Origin: Meandrina meandrites
Lineage: Eukaryota > Cnidaria > Anthozoa > Scleractinia > Meandrinidae
Assembly: GCA_963693305.1 (NCBI GenBank)
Contig: OY855903.1
Span: 56,448,350-56,512,349 of the forward strand
Length of the DNA: 64,000 bases
Direction: 5' to 3'
A model generated the notes under the pieces. That model was given only the letters and a program-made list of their open reading frames with translations. It had not been told where the DNA came from and made no database searches. Positions 23,601 to 34,089 of this stretch are shown here, piece after piece. A program made the translations under genes and the position numbers. The first letter of the stretch is position 1. Each line of letters opens with the position of its first letter.

Positions 23601-26600
23601 CGCTTGCACTTCGAACAGCTCACAAAACCAAGCAAAACCACAACTACAAAATAATGCTACGTCAAGGATCCCCAAAACTTGTACTGCTTTCTCTGTTGCG
23701 AATTTAGACTTTTTGCTCCTCTAAAATAAATTCTACCTTAGTACCCCAGCAATATCCTGTCAAGAAAGACAAAGAAAGCACGAAGAGTCACTTTAATTAC
23801 AGTTCATAACTGTCCGGATGGTAAAAAAACTATATATGATGGATTCACTTTTATTGGCTTCAACTCAACCTATGGCAAATAGTAGACATGTGATTGACTG
23901 CAATAATGGCTTCAATGGTCCTGCTCCTCCAATTATGATGATATTTACAATACAAGATATGGTTACAAGACACTATGTTACCTACAAATGGAAATGACAA
24001 AAATAACAGAAGAACCCATAGCCACGTAAGTTTTCTTTTCATTATTATATTTTTGTTATGCCAACTCTTGCTTAAACCTGTTGGCTAATAATCATGTAAT
24101 CATTTGTTAGGCAAAATATAGATTTCATAACAATTTTGTAGTCATTCCCTTAAAATTTAAGTCTCAATGGGAGTGAAACTATGGCTTGTGGTAAAGTTGT
24201 ATGTTTATACATTGAAAACTTCCTAGCAGCTTTGGAATAAATTTTGTAGTGATCATTAACCCTCTTGAGATTTATCAATATTTTGGTCAATTCGTCGTTT
24301 TCGTTGCCCCCTTCCTTTCAGCTCGCGAATAAATTTCGTTATTTTCCGTCGACCCTCTTGCCATTTTTCGTCATTTCGTCGCGACATCGATATTTCGTCA
24401 TTTTCGTCAAATTTGTCGTTTTCGTTGCCCCCTTCCTTTCAGCTCGCGAATAAATTTCGTCATTTCCGTCGACCCTCTTGCCATTTTTCGTCATTTTCGT
24501 CGCGACATCGATATTTCGTCATTTTCGTCAAATTCGTCGTTTTCGTTGCCCCCTTCCTTTCAGCTCGCGAATAAATTTCGTCACTTCCGTCGACCCTCTT
24601 GCCATTTTTCGTCATTTTCAAAGAATACGAAATTTTGCAATTTTCGTTGCTGCGTTCAATCCTGGACATTACTCGAAACGAAGGGCTCTGGAACATGGAA
24701 TTTTTGAATAATAATAATATTGTTTTGATTATCTATTTGAAACAAAGAAAAGTCTTGACTCTCCCATACAGTATATGAACATCACGACTACATGCGTACA
24801 TGAAGACCGGAAGTCCCAAAATCTGAACTGGAAATCCTTTGTCTCCAGAACTCTTCGTTTCTCGTGCCAAGGCTCCAGCCGGCTAAGAAAAGCGAAAAGG
24901 GCTATGGGGACGAGAATGATGCCGATATAGCGTAGAAATAACACTTACCAGTTGATTGAAGCGGTGCTTGCGTTGTCACTGGTACAGGAGGAGCCTGTGT
25001 CGTAGCAGGCGGCGGAGAAACCTAGGGAATAACAGGTGGAGCACGTGATTGATTTACCTTCGTAGTTACAGGGACGTGATTCATTAAATTTTGTCAAAGC
25101 GCACTCCTAGAAGCAAATTTTGGGTCACAGAGTTTAATTTTCACTATAGTTGTTCCTATTCAATGCAAATTGTTAATATGAATTTAGAGAGCGTGGAATT
25201 ATGCTTGAGCAGTGAGGATGTCATTTGTAAATAAAATAGATATCAATAAAGGTAATCCTGGGCAAATTGCGTTTCTTATTATGGAATGATTTTCGATGGA
25301 GTCACAGTGTCGGTAGAAGGTAGTAATTAAAAGTATTAATGGTTTTAAAGAGAAACACATCCAGGTTACAAAGAAGGGGTTTGCAAATATTGGTCATTTC
25401 TCAGTGTCTTTTGTACTCTTTTTACTCTTTTAGCGGAGCTCCAGCGCGCGAAGCGCGCCAGCGGAGCACCATGGGTAAGAAAATTTGGTAAACCACCAAG
25501 CCGAGAAAATTTGGTAATCACGTGACCGTACGTCCGTCCGTCCGTCCGTCCGTACAGACTCTGGGGGAGGGGGAGGGGAGTCACAGGACAATTACCGCTT
25601 TGGTTACTGTTAAATCTTTGATATTGAACTTCCATGTCATGGTCAATTGACAGCTGTCAAAACAAGGTATCCGCTGACCAGTATCACATGACCATATCGC
25701 AGGCTCAGGTTTAGAGCTAATCGAGGTGACGTCGTTTTTGGAAGTTGACCGCTGACCAGGTAATGGTTTTCCAGTTGATCGCGGGCTCAAGTACCCAGTT
25801 TTTACTTAGCCTCACTTAGCCCGAGAATTTTATCATCAGATTTAAATAAAGGGCAAGGTAAATAACCCACAAGCTCTGCTTTTAGGCTTGGCTTAATCTA
25901 TTTTAGATATATTTAGTTTAGTTTTTTTCTCATGTTAAATAAATGATCTGGACATTTCATTTCAACTTAAACGAAGCGATTGTTCGAAAAGGCGGTAAAT
26001 CTTTGGTACGCTGTTCACCTTTGAAGCTGAATGAAAGATGCGAAGAAAGCTGCTGGCGAACATCAATTTTCGTGAGCATTTCTCGCTATATTTACTCATG
26101 TACATCATAGAAACTTATGCCAAATGATTTAGGACAACCTCTTAACGGGAAGATCCGAAATAATTGCCGATTTGAACATGGTATACTGGATAACAAGTCA
26201 AAAAGAGCGCGATGTCCAGGGTTCGACCTGCGGCTGAGCAAGGCTGAATATCACTGAATTGAGCTCAAACAAAAGTGAATTCAGAGCCGATCAAGTTCAC
26301 TGAAGTGAAGGATAAAAGACTGTTAAAGGCTACACCGATGGAAAGAAAGAAATTGTTGTTCGGTGATAATTCATATAATGAATATGTCGCTGGTGTTGGA
26401 CTAAGCTTGCAACGAGACTGCCGTGTTCGTGTCCGATATTTATATTGGGCTGGTTTGAAAACTTTGCCATGCAGAATTTATAAGCCTTCTTCAATAATGA
26501 GGTAACAAACGTAAATGTATGCACTAAGCATAAGCCTAATTTTATATTGAGAGAATTATACTTCATTAATGAATGAATTTGAAGTTCTGTCGGTTTTCAG

Positions 26601-29420
26601 ATCTTCACGTAAATATTTATCAAGCCTGCATGTTCATGTTTATACATTTTACACATTAATTTTGTTTAGTAAATATTTTGTTTAGACTAATTATTTTCAG
26701 TTTTAGTTACTGGAGTTAACTGTGATGTTCATTATTGGATTTTGAAAACAAATTATTTAGCTTCACGGATCAAAATCACGATTTCGGCTCGCTTGCATTT
26801 GTTTTGTTTCTCTTATCTCTGCTTATTAGTGAGTGTGTTGAATTTGCCGGTTTCGTTGCGAGTTACCTGTGCTAGGCTGAGTGGGTTCAGACTTAACCTA
26901 CCGCATATTTACTTACCAGAAATGAAGAAAATTCATTCAGTTCTCTACATAAAATTCTCTTAGGCATTTTAATAGCAACGCGTACGATAAAACAGAATTA
27001 GTAAATCATGCAACCAAACCGCAACGAAAAGACAGTTCAAAACAGTCAAAACAACATTGTAAGCTTATTCTAAGTTAGCGTGCACCACTTTCCAAATCAC
27101 AAACTGCCACAATTCTTACACAAAAACTGCTTTAAAATGACTTACATAGCCGGCACCATCAATTTGCAGAGTTTGTTTTGCCGCCGTGATTTTCTCAGTT
27201 TGCCGTGGCGTGAGTTCATTTTGTTTACTATGTGTTAAGCAGCGAGTTCACTTTGTTTTCTGTTTTTGCCTTGAGTTGATTTTCTTGCTCTGATAGTTTT
27301 GTAGTGATAAAAACAAGGTCAAGGTTCTTTTTACATTGAATAACTCATAGAGGTCCTAGAGGTGTATAACGAATTAGCGTGTACAGTAAACGTTGTAAAA
27401 AGTTTTACTAAGATTTGTTTTGCGCCTACGTGCATACGTGAGGAACCCAATAAAGTGCACTCGTCAATTTCAATTTTAGAACCTGCCACTAAAGGCAGGA
27501 AAATTCAGACGGGTCAATCACGAAATATATTGACGTCGCTTTCGTCAACAAAATCATGAGAGGTTTTTTGTACCTATATGGGCCACGGTGTAAGCTTAAA
27601 AATATAGTGTGGTTTCTTATTTGGTAACACTGTAATTTACTCGAGCAAAAAAATGATAAATGGGAGCTCCGCTTTTAGGCCTGCCTAAATGTATATATTA
27701 CTCTTTTTATTGCATGTACCAACAAGATTGTAGTCTATTTTATTGATTTTATCAATTTTCATAAGTTTATACTTGTTATTATTTATAGTTAGGTATTTTT
27801 AAATTATTGTACTATGACTGTAAAGTGTAATTTATATTTCACTTGTTTAGGCGAGGGCCACAGGTTTATCAGTCTACGATTGTAAAGTGTGTCCCTCCTT
27901 AAATAAAGTTATGATGTAATGCATATGAAATGATTCATATGTGAAGTGCGGATATATATGAAGGTGATATGTGATCTTCGCAGTGAATTTCCAATTTAAG
28001 CAATTGGAATAAAGAAGCCTGAAAAAAAAATCAGGGCTTCAGCGGGATTCGAACCCCTGACCTCCGCGATACCGGTGCGATGCTCTACCAACTGAGCTAT
28101 GAAGCCCGGGGGAGGGGTACTCCCCTAAATTTAGGATAGGGGTGTGCCGCGAACGTTCTCAAACCCTGACACTATCTAAGGATAAAGAAAACGAAAATTA
28201 ATACTCTTTCTAAGGCCCAAACCTGAAAATTGACACCCTATTCAAGGGGAGGAGAAGCATTGCGTGACGACTCAAATAACGGCTAACTGCGCACGGCAAA
28301 GCTCAAATCTTTCAAAATCGCTTTGTTAATACTCAATGACGGATAGTTCAGTTTAAACAGACAATTTTTTTTCGTTTAGCTGGGCGTTTATTTGAGCCGA
28401 TAGAATTTAGCTACCCTATCTAAGGATCACACCGGGAACACAATGCCAAAAGGAACAAAAGTGATACCCTATTTAAGGACCGAGAACCTCAAAAAACATA
28501 CCCTATCCCGCGGCACATACCTATATAGCCCATATATGGGAGTACCCCCCCCCCCCCCCCCCGGGCTATGAAGCCACACATTGGGAGCGAGGTTTAGTCG
28601 ACATTTAGTCGATTTGGTCGGGAAAGTGGCAAAAGATTTTTAGACCAATCAGTAAGGGTAGAAATGTAAACTAAGTAAACGCAAATTACTTTCAACGCTC
28701 AAGTGAAAGTCGTTCCAAAATGTCTTATGCTATCCAAGGGAATAACTAAATTTGGGCTATGCATATAGATAGGCAATTTTGTTTTAAATGGTCTTACATT
28801 CACGTTCACGTTAAAGGAAATATTATCTTGAGAGTAAAAACACTACAATAAATTTTGCTGAAATTAAACTGCAAATGTTTTGTTAATTACCGACACGTTT
28901 CTTACTTTGCTTACTCTTATCTGCTGAAAAAGGAAGCCCGTTGAGTATATAAGGGACTTATCTCTGTCGCACGAGGGCGAAGTATAATTTGAGGAAAACC
29001 GCAGCATATCAATTATAAACAATTACCACAGGATAGGCAACCAAAGTTTAGCTGCACATTATCATTAGTTACAGGTATTTTACTTACCTTTCTGTCTCTT
29101 ATTTGCTGAAATACAAAGCCCTTGGAGAAAATAAGGGACATATCTCTGTCGCACAAGTCTTCAACTCCACAGTCATTCAATTCACACAGACCATTGGCGC
29201 CTGCTGATCTCTCGTAGTTGTACGAGATGCATCTTGGTTCATTATGACAGGCCTGAATACAGTTGAACCAGTCTCTGGTGTATAACTGTTGAAACACATG
29301 GCCGACAAAAACTTGGTTGTTTCGTGTAACCGTTTGAAAGGCCGGTATTTCACGTAGTATTAAAAATTGTACAATAATATATATTGAAACAAGATAAATT
29401 GAGTTCTTAGACATCGTCAT
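20659..29420 (-). CDS. Gene D: secreted PAN-domain / chitin-binding (peritrophin-A) protein
   Basis: Three minus-strand exons fit in phase: 29088-29420 (111 codons, donor GTAAGT, phase 0), 24949-25021 (acceptor CCCTAG, donor GTAAGT, phase 1) and 20659-20831 (acceptor CTATAG, stop TAA). The product would be 192 residues. Exon 1 encodes a signal peptide and a PAN/apple domain (Cys pairs in CIQAC, CISYNY, CELNDCG). Exon 2 is a Pro/Thr linker with TTQAPP repeats like those in the chitinases. Exon 3 is a six-cysteine ChtBD2/CBM14 domain with the CDWPRNVDCS ending, matching chitinase terminal exons in length (173 bases) and phase. There is no GH18 domain, so this would bind chitin rather than cut it. 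The join is inferred from phase and order; extra exons could lie in the two 4-kb introns. Alternatively the PAN exon and the 3' exons could belong to separate broken genes. Confidence 0.6.
20858..20934. other. Long imperfect hairpin in an intron
   Basis: GGATTCGTCCGAGCCCAATATGG and AAAGAT on the left pair with ATCTTT and CCATATTGGGCGAGGATGAATCC on the right, leaving about 20 bases as loop. The stem is about 28 bp with few mismatches. It could be a tiny palindromic MITE or a small-RNA precursor. Confidence 0.6.
22317..22735. repeat. Tandem repeat, about 175-bp unit, about 2.4 copies
   Basis: Copies start near 22317, 22493 and 22668. Each contains ACGATTTTTCGCA, CATTGTCTTGCAAATTTCC, GCGTCTTGTA and, in the first two, CACCTGAGCCTGCCTGCGG. 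The third copy is cut off after about 70 bases. Within each unit, TTTTTCG words alternate with palindromic GCGA/TCGC words. Confidence 0.8.
22740..23060. repeat. Direct duplication of an about 120-bp block
   Basis: The block with GTTGTTCTGAAGA.GGACACATTGG, CACATGAATATAC and CCATGAGCCTAGCCAATTG appears at about 22740-22870 and again at about 22944-23060, separated by about 75 bases. It follows directly on the preceding tandem repeat. Confidence 0.75.
24285..24610. repeat. Minisatellite, about 120-bp unit, about 2.7 copies
   Basis: The word GACCCTCTTGCC recurs near 24350, 24471 and 24592. Each unit also has CGCGACATCGATATTTCGTC and CCCCCTTCCTTTCAGC. Copies differ at only a few positions, which points to recent expansion. 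Within each unit a CGTCATTTT motif recurs as a sub-repeat. Confidence 0.85.
25317..27917 (+). mobile_element. LINE 3' end, split by a later insertion
   Basis: 25317-25431 and 27699-27917 together match 36481-36827 in order, from AAAAGTATTAATGG through GGCGAGGGCCACAGG to TTAAATAAAGTTA. The matched parts are about 90 percent alike by eye. The segment looks like the 3' untranslated end of a non-LTR retrotransposon, truncated 5'; no coding region remains. Confidence 0.65.
25432..27698. mobile_element. 2267-bp insertion with a 9-bp target duplication, type unknown
   Basis: TACTCTTTT flanks the insertion at 25423-25431 and 27699-27707; the uninterrupted sister copy at 36.5 kb shows what the site looked like before. 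The insertion begins AGCGGAGCTCC. The inverse GGAGCTCCGCT sits 25 bases before the other end, followed by the small palindrome TTTAGGCCTGCCTAAAT. A CGTCCGTCCGTCC run lies near 25530-25552. ORFs of up to 78 codons show no transposase or reverse transcriptase motif. A 9-bp duplication occurs with Mutator-like elements, but the ends do not settle the class. Confidence 0.65.
27920..28107 (-). repeat. tRNA(Thr)-derived SINE
   Basis: On the minus strand 28107-28033 reads as a tRNA head: GGGCTTCATAGCTCAGTTGG (box A), a CCGGTAT anticodon loop (GGT, Thr), and GGGGTTCGAATCCC (box B), closing with GAAGCCC. Position 33 is C rather than the near-universal U, and no intact gene is expected. A T-run and a conserved body follow (TTTCAGGCTTCTTTATTCC, CACTGCGAAGATCACATAT), typical of abundant coral SINEs. 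The SINE is interrupted near its 5' end by the element at 28107-28564. Confidence 0.8.
28107..28564. mobile_element. MITE inserted in the SINE head, 11-bp target duplication
   Basis: GCTATGAAGCC is present on both sides at 28096-28106 and 28565-28575. The ends carry inverted GGGGTACTCCC and GGGAGTACCCC, and the right end has a C-run of about 18 bases. The interior has inward copies of a TGCCGCG word. No ORF is present. Confidence 0.75.
28905..28975 (-). pseudogene. Partial third copy of the PAN-exon 3' end
   Basis: On the minus strand it reads KSLIYSTGFLFQQIR followed by an AAAGTAAG donor-like end, matching the last 25 residues of the PAN exons in D and E. It lies just beyond the gene D PAN exon, so it is a leftover of local duplication rather than a used exon. 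Confidence 0.6.
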
Positions 29421-30206
29421 GCAGCGTGAAAAGGATTCACGTCTTTTTTTAACTCAGTTTTATGTACAATCAGTGTCACCTCCAGTGCTAACTTTGGCAA
29501 CTTAATAAAGCTGATGCTAATGTCGGTTTTGGTTTTGTTTCCCTTGAATGTTGAAAAATATATTCACCTGCCTCCTATTTACTTTAGTTCTTTTTTTGTT
29601 TACGTATCTTAATGAGACTTTCAAAGTCCTCAGTGAGAAAAAAGACATAAGTAGATGAAAATTTCTTTTATAGATCAGCACCAAATGGGAGGAATAAAAC
29701 CCTTATTTTAACTATTCAGAAGGGAAGAGAGAAACCACAAGCTGAAGCACAAAGTTTCAGCTGTAATTAATAGGTTTGCTGAGAAAATTATAAACTACAC
29801 GGAGCGATTGAAACACTTACACTTAGCAAATATGCCCAAACGTGACAAAAATTTGCAGTACTAGTCTGCTTTGGCTTTTAGCTTTGGTACAGTGTCGTCA
29901 ACCGCTATAGCTTTTCATAAAACGAAGTTTGGGTCTAAGCGGAGAAACTTGAAGTGCCTATATATATGACCTTGCACTGGAGTATAACCTGCATTTTCCA
30001 CGTTCGTAGTTCGTGGTCAATGTCAATCAGTTTCCCAGGTCACATCTTTGTTTTTCTTGTTTTTCATTAGCTCTTTGCTGCCTTTCAGGGTTGCAAAGGT
30101 AATTTTGTACAACATAAAGTGTCATACCGGTACTTAATAACAAACCTGTTCAAAACTCTTGTAAGTGATTGTATGCAACGCAAAGAATACGATTTTAATG
30201 GTTTAA

Positions 30207-31029
30207 AGTGCTACTTTGATGAAATTCGCATGTTTTTTTTCGCAACCGTTTTAAAATATTAAGAAGTACTCTATATGAGAAGCAAAATGCCGTTTACTGT
30301 TTTTCAATACCTCTTTTCGTTCCAGAGATATTCAAGTTTTTAAAATATGCAAATTAGCAAAGTAGTGACGTCATACACTCAACCAAATTCTGATTAAATA
30401 CTAAGAAAGTGATATCTCAGCCAATTTGTATTGAAAGTCTCAGATTCTTTGCAGGAACACTCTGCTAGTTGTGTTTCACAATATGAACTTGACAACTTGG
30501 TTACCATGGCAACATACTAAGTTCCAGATCCCCCAAATGCTTAACGCCTTTCTGGCCAATTCTGGCATTCTCCGTTAATATTTGTAAATAATGCTTTACA
30601 TGCGAGATCTAGCAAGCATATCAATGGATTTGGCAGACGTCTTGCCTGGGTTTAATTTTTCCGAACTGAAAAATTCTGAAATATTAAAATAAAATTGATG
30701 GGGACTGGAAAAGAGTGAGTTGCCATGGTAACATAATTTTATTACAGCTGTAGGTGTGTCACCTGAGGAACTATTAGTCTGCCAAGTTTCATTGGTCTCT
30801 GCAGCAAAATGACCGAGATAACTTAATTTTTGTACTTGACAAAAAATTGGGTTGAGTAGATGACGTCATCAGTTCCCTAATTTGCATATTTTACGATTTT
30901 TTTAAGCTTAAATATCTCTGCAACTAAAATAGATATTTGAAAACGGTAAACGGCATTTTTAATCTTTCATTAAATACTCTTTGAAACACCTAAAATTGCA
31001 AGGGGTGAAAATTTGATCATAGTACCACT
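30207..31029. mobile_element. 823-bp element with TTAA target site, piggyBac-like MITE
   Basis: TTAA flanks both ends at 30203-30206 and 31030-31033. The ends are AGTGCTACTTTGAT.AAATT and its inverse with AGTGGTACTATGAT. Diverged inverted homology continues about 300 bases inward, including GTTACCATGGCAAC, TGACGTCA and AATTTGCATATTT blocks. TTAA specificity is typical of piggyBac and Kolobok elements. No transposase is encoded. Confidence 0.75.
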
Positions 31030-31197
31030 TTAAGACATGCTTCACTTTCATTATAAAAATACGAAAACGTAAGGAACGTAATTCAATGTAAACCCATGGA
31101 TGAAAACAAAATTAAACGTGCACCATGGAACGTAATTATAAGAATTAGTCCATTCATTTTCATGGAGGTTCATAAAAATCAATGTATTCTCCTTTTC

Positions 31198-32486
31198 CAG
31201 AAGTCCATAACTAGAAGTCTACATCTCTGGTAATAGGCTTTGAGATATGTCTTTCGCGTGTACCTCGCGCTCCTCGCGTGTAGGCTATTTTTAGAATAGC
31301 TTTGCCGCGAACAAGTAGCCAATCACATTGAAGTATTTTTTAATTCGCGCCTTTGATTGGTTGAACAAATTTTTGAAGAAAAGCAGAACTGTAGAGGACG
31401 AGTGAACTCGAGCGAACGGCATTACGAAATTTCTGTTTGTTGTTCATCGTAATTTCCGTTTTGTGAGGATTAAATCGTCCGGACAAGAATCATCAGGCCA
31501 TCTTTCATCGATGACGATAGTATCGAAGTTGTAAAAATTCGGAGCATCCAAATAAGCGAGAGGACCTCAGTGTTTTGGAGTCAGAATACGAAATGGCAGC
31601 GGGCAAGATAGACTAATTCCGAGTCAAATTCAAAATGCGAAGACACTAAAGATTAATGGTACTCTCAAGATGAAGACAGACATTAAGAGAGCAAGTGCAT
31701 TTTGGCACAGGTTCGTTGCTATTTTGAAAAACAAAACCGTGGTCCCTGAAGCGCCCAACATCGAGCGCGGAATGAACAGAATGAAGTTTGACTCGTTTGA
31801 GAACAACATTCAGAGAAAACGACAAGTTTGGCGAGTTTCGCATGTTTTTGGAATTATAAGGACGGCATGAAAACAAAAGACTGACTAAGGTAATGCACTT
31901 GTTTTAATATGAATAGAAATACGTGTTTAATTCATCGAAAAATGGTGATTTCATTCACATCCGTCAAAAGTTTAATTCAAGTTGTGCTTCTCGGGCACTT
32001 CGCAGTGTGCAGCTATTGTGTTGTGTATGTTGTTCAGTATTTTAACACGAGGATATGCTGTACAAAATAAAGACACACTTAACTACTAAAAGTTTGGGGA
32101 ACTTCTGTTCATAAATTCTCTCGTAAATTATAAAAAAGTCGACCTGTTTGTTTTGTGAGTTTGTCTACGGAAACCCGGCGACGGGTTGCTTTTTCACTCG
32201 CCTTCAAATGCCACTGAACAGACGTTTGAAATCACTATCTATACGATACTACTTCTGTCGAAATGTGAGAATTAAAGAGAATGGCCTGTCAAGTGTTTTG
32301 ATGTGATTTGATTTATTTCACCTGCCACTTTCCAAAATATTCGGCCGCAACTTAGAACTCCAATCGTGTCGAAATAGTGGGTTACGTCATTTTCTCGCGA
32401 GACATCAGTTTCTAAAAATAGCCTACACGCGAAAGACATAGCACGCGCCCCAATACCAGATGTAGACTTCTAGTTATGGACTTCTG
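31198..32486. mobile_element. 1289-bp inverted-repeat element with 7-bp target duplication
   Basis: The ends are CAGAAGTCCATAACTAGAAG and its inverse; CCTTTTC lies on both sides at 31191-31197 and 32487-32493. The arms share TCTTTCGCGTG and TGTAGGCTATTTTTAGAA further inside. The interior ORF at 31670-31870 has no recognisable domain. Confidence 0.75.
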
Positions 32487-33536
32487 CCTTTTCTTAATGA
32501 CCTCTTACAAATGACAATCTTGAAAAACTCAGCGTAAATTTTGTTAGAGCAGTTATGTTTTTTACCGCCTCTTTAATTAAAATAACAATTAAATATGAAG
32601 GCAGTTGAAATTGACAGCTCTCTGTTAATTTAATAAGTCAAGTCCTAAGTCATTTCCATCAAGAAAATTGATTTTTTTTTTCACCCCGAAAAACGGCACT
32701 TTCCGAGTTTATAGTTATCAATAGGGCAACTTTTGTCTGTCTATCCGTCCGTCCTTCCTTATTTCCATTCGACCGTCAGATACCGTAAACGTTTTGTGTG
32801 GACAGATAAACTTGGGTTATTTGAGACAGGAAAAAGCAACCCAAGAATGCACCAAGGCCTTAGTAGCTTGACCTGTCAAAGACATCGTCGAAAGTTGAAA
32901 ATCGGAAGGCTAACTCAAAGAAATAGTTACACTCTTCACCCCAAATTAATACATATTATTCCTCTATTTATTCATCCACAAAAATAAAATCAAAACTACT
33001 GTTTCGCTCAATAATGCGTTATGCTGTAGCGTGACATTCACAACGCCATATACGAAACTCTCGTTTCAAGTCAATCTTTGGGGTCAAATTGCTGCCATGC
33101 TGTGACGCCACATAGGTGTCACTGCATCTGTTACGAAGTTAAGTTAGTCACGTGCTTTCCGGTTTTTATTACGTTAGCATAAATTATTTGTTATAGTCAA
33201 ATGATGTAAAACAGATGCGTTTTAAAAAGAAAAGGAAAAGAGACAAAAAGGTTCCTCGGCTAAGATTTGAACTCATAGCCGCTCGTTTTGAATAATACAC
33301 AAGGTCATTCGGCTGTCAAACTTCAAAAATTCACACGTACTTTCACGCGGTACGAGTTAGTCACTCACAATTTCCAACAGCTCCTGCTTCTGTTCATGGC
33401 GCATGTACCCCCAAGGAAATTCACAGAAACTATTCAGTCAAGTGACTAGCTCTTTTAATATTGTTTCGTTGAGCACACGTCTACTAAGTATTTGTTACAA
33501 GGGTTTTTGTGAAGCTTTTGTTACTTGCAATTCTTT

Positions 33537-34055
33537 TTATAGGCAATCCACGTTTCGTGGCCAATCACATATTTTGACTTTCGGGTTGAACATAAGTCCT
33601 ACAGGGCAACTCAGCTTATATTCCCTAGCCCCGTGACACTGGATGAACTTGGAGCAATCACTGGGGTCCGCATGAATCCCGTCGCCAGCGCTTGCACAGG
33701 AGAAAGAGCCTAGAACAACATCAAGAACAACAACATCAACAACATCAACATCAACAACATCGATAACATTAACAACAACATCAATGCTAACATCTCATTA
33801 ATTAGACAGCAACAACACAAATATCAACAGCAAGAACAACATCAAGATCAGTAGATAGCACCAAGAGCAATAGCAACGATAACAGCAACAGCAGTAACAT
33901 CAACATTACCGTAAGAGTAACATGTAGCAACATCGATATAATAACATCATCGACAATAACATCGGCAATAACACTAGTTGAATAGCGACAACAGGCAACA
34001 ACAATATCAGTGTCAACAGTATCAACAGCAACAGTGACAATTGCAACGACAGCTC

Positions 34056-34089
<34 letters not shown>

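Larger units (their letters stand above)
20832..24948 (-). other. Second intron of gene D, repeat-rich
   Basis: It holds a strong hairpin at 20858-20934, a tandem repeat of about 175-bp period at 22317-22735, a duplicated block at 22740-23060, and a 120-bp tandem repeat at 24285-24610. ORFs of up to 136 codons (21356-21766) have no recognisable domain and overlap ORFs on the other strand. Confidence 0.5.
25022..29087 (-). other. First intron of gene D, filled with mobile elements
   Basis: It contains a LINE 3' end split by a 2.27-kb insertion, a tRNA-derived SINE, a MITE inserted in that SINE, and a short third copy of PAN-exon sequence near 28905-28975. Each is listed separately. Confidence 0.6.
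29421..33536. other. Intergenic stretch between chitinase C and gene D
   Basis: It is dominated by two inverted-repeat elements, 30207-31029 and 31198-32486. No gene is recognised. Near 33240 a degenerate tRNA-like word (minus strand AGTTCAAATCTTAGCC) may be another old SINE. Confidence 0.5.

Noticed and set aside
22317..24610. CRISPR-like arrays
   Set aside because: Units are 120-175 bases with no distinct short repeat and unique spacer pattern, and the genome is eukaryotic.
24265..24711. Overlapping ORFs on both strands
   Set aside because: They come from the 120-bp minisatellite, which happens to lack stop codons in several frames.
28033..28107. A functional tRNA-Thr gene on the minus strand
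   Set aside because: The head is followed by a SINE body, position 33 is C, the anticodon stem has a mismatch, and the 5' end is disrupted by a MITE. A SINE explains it better.
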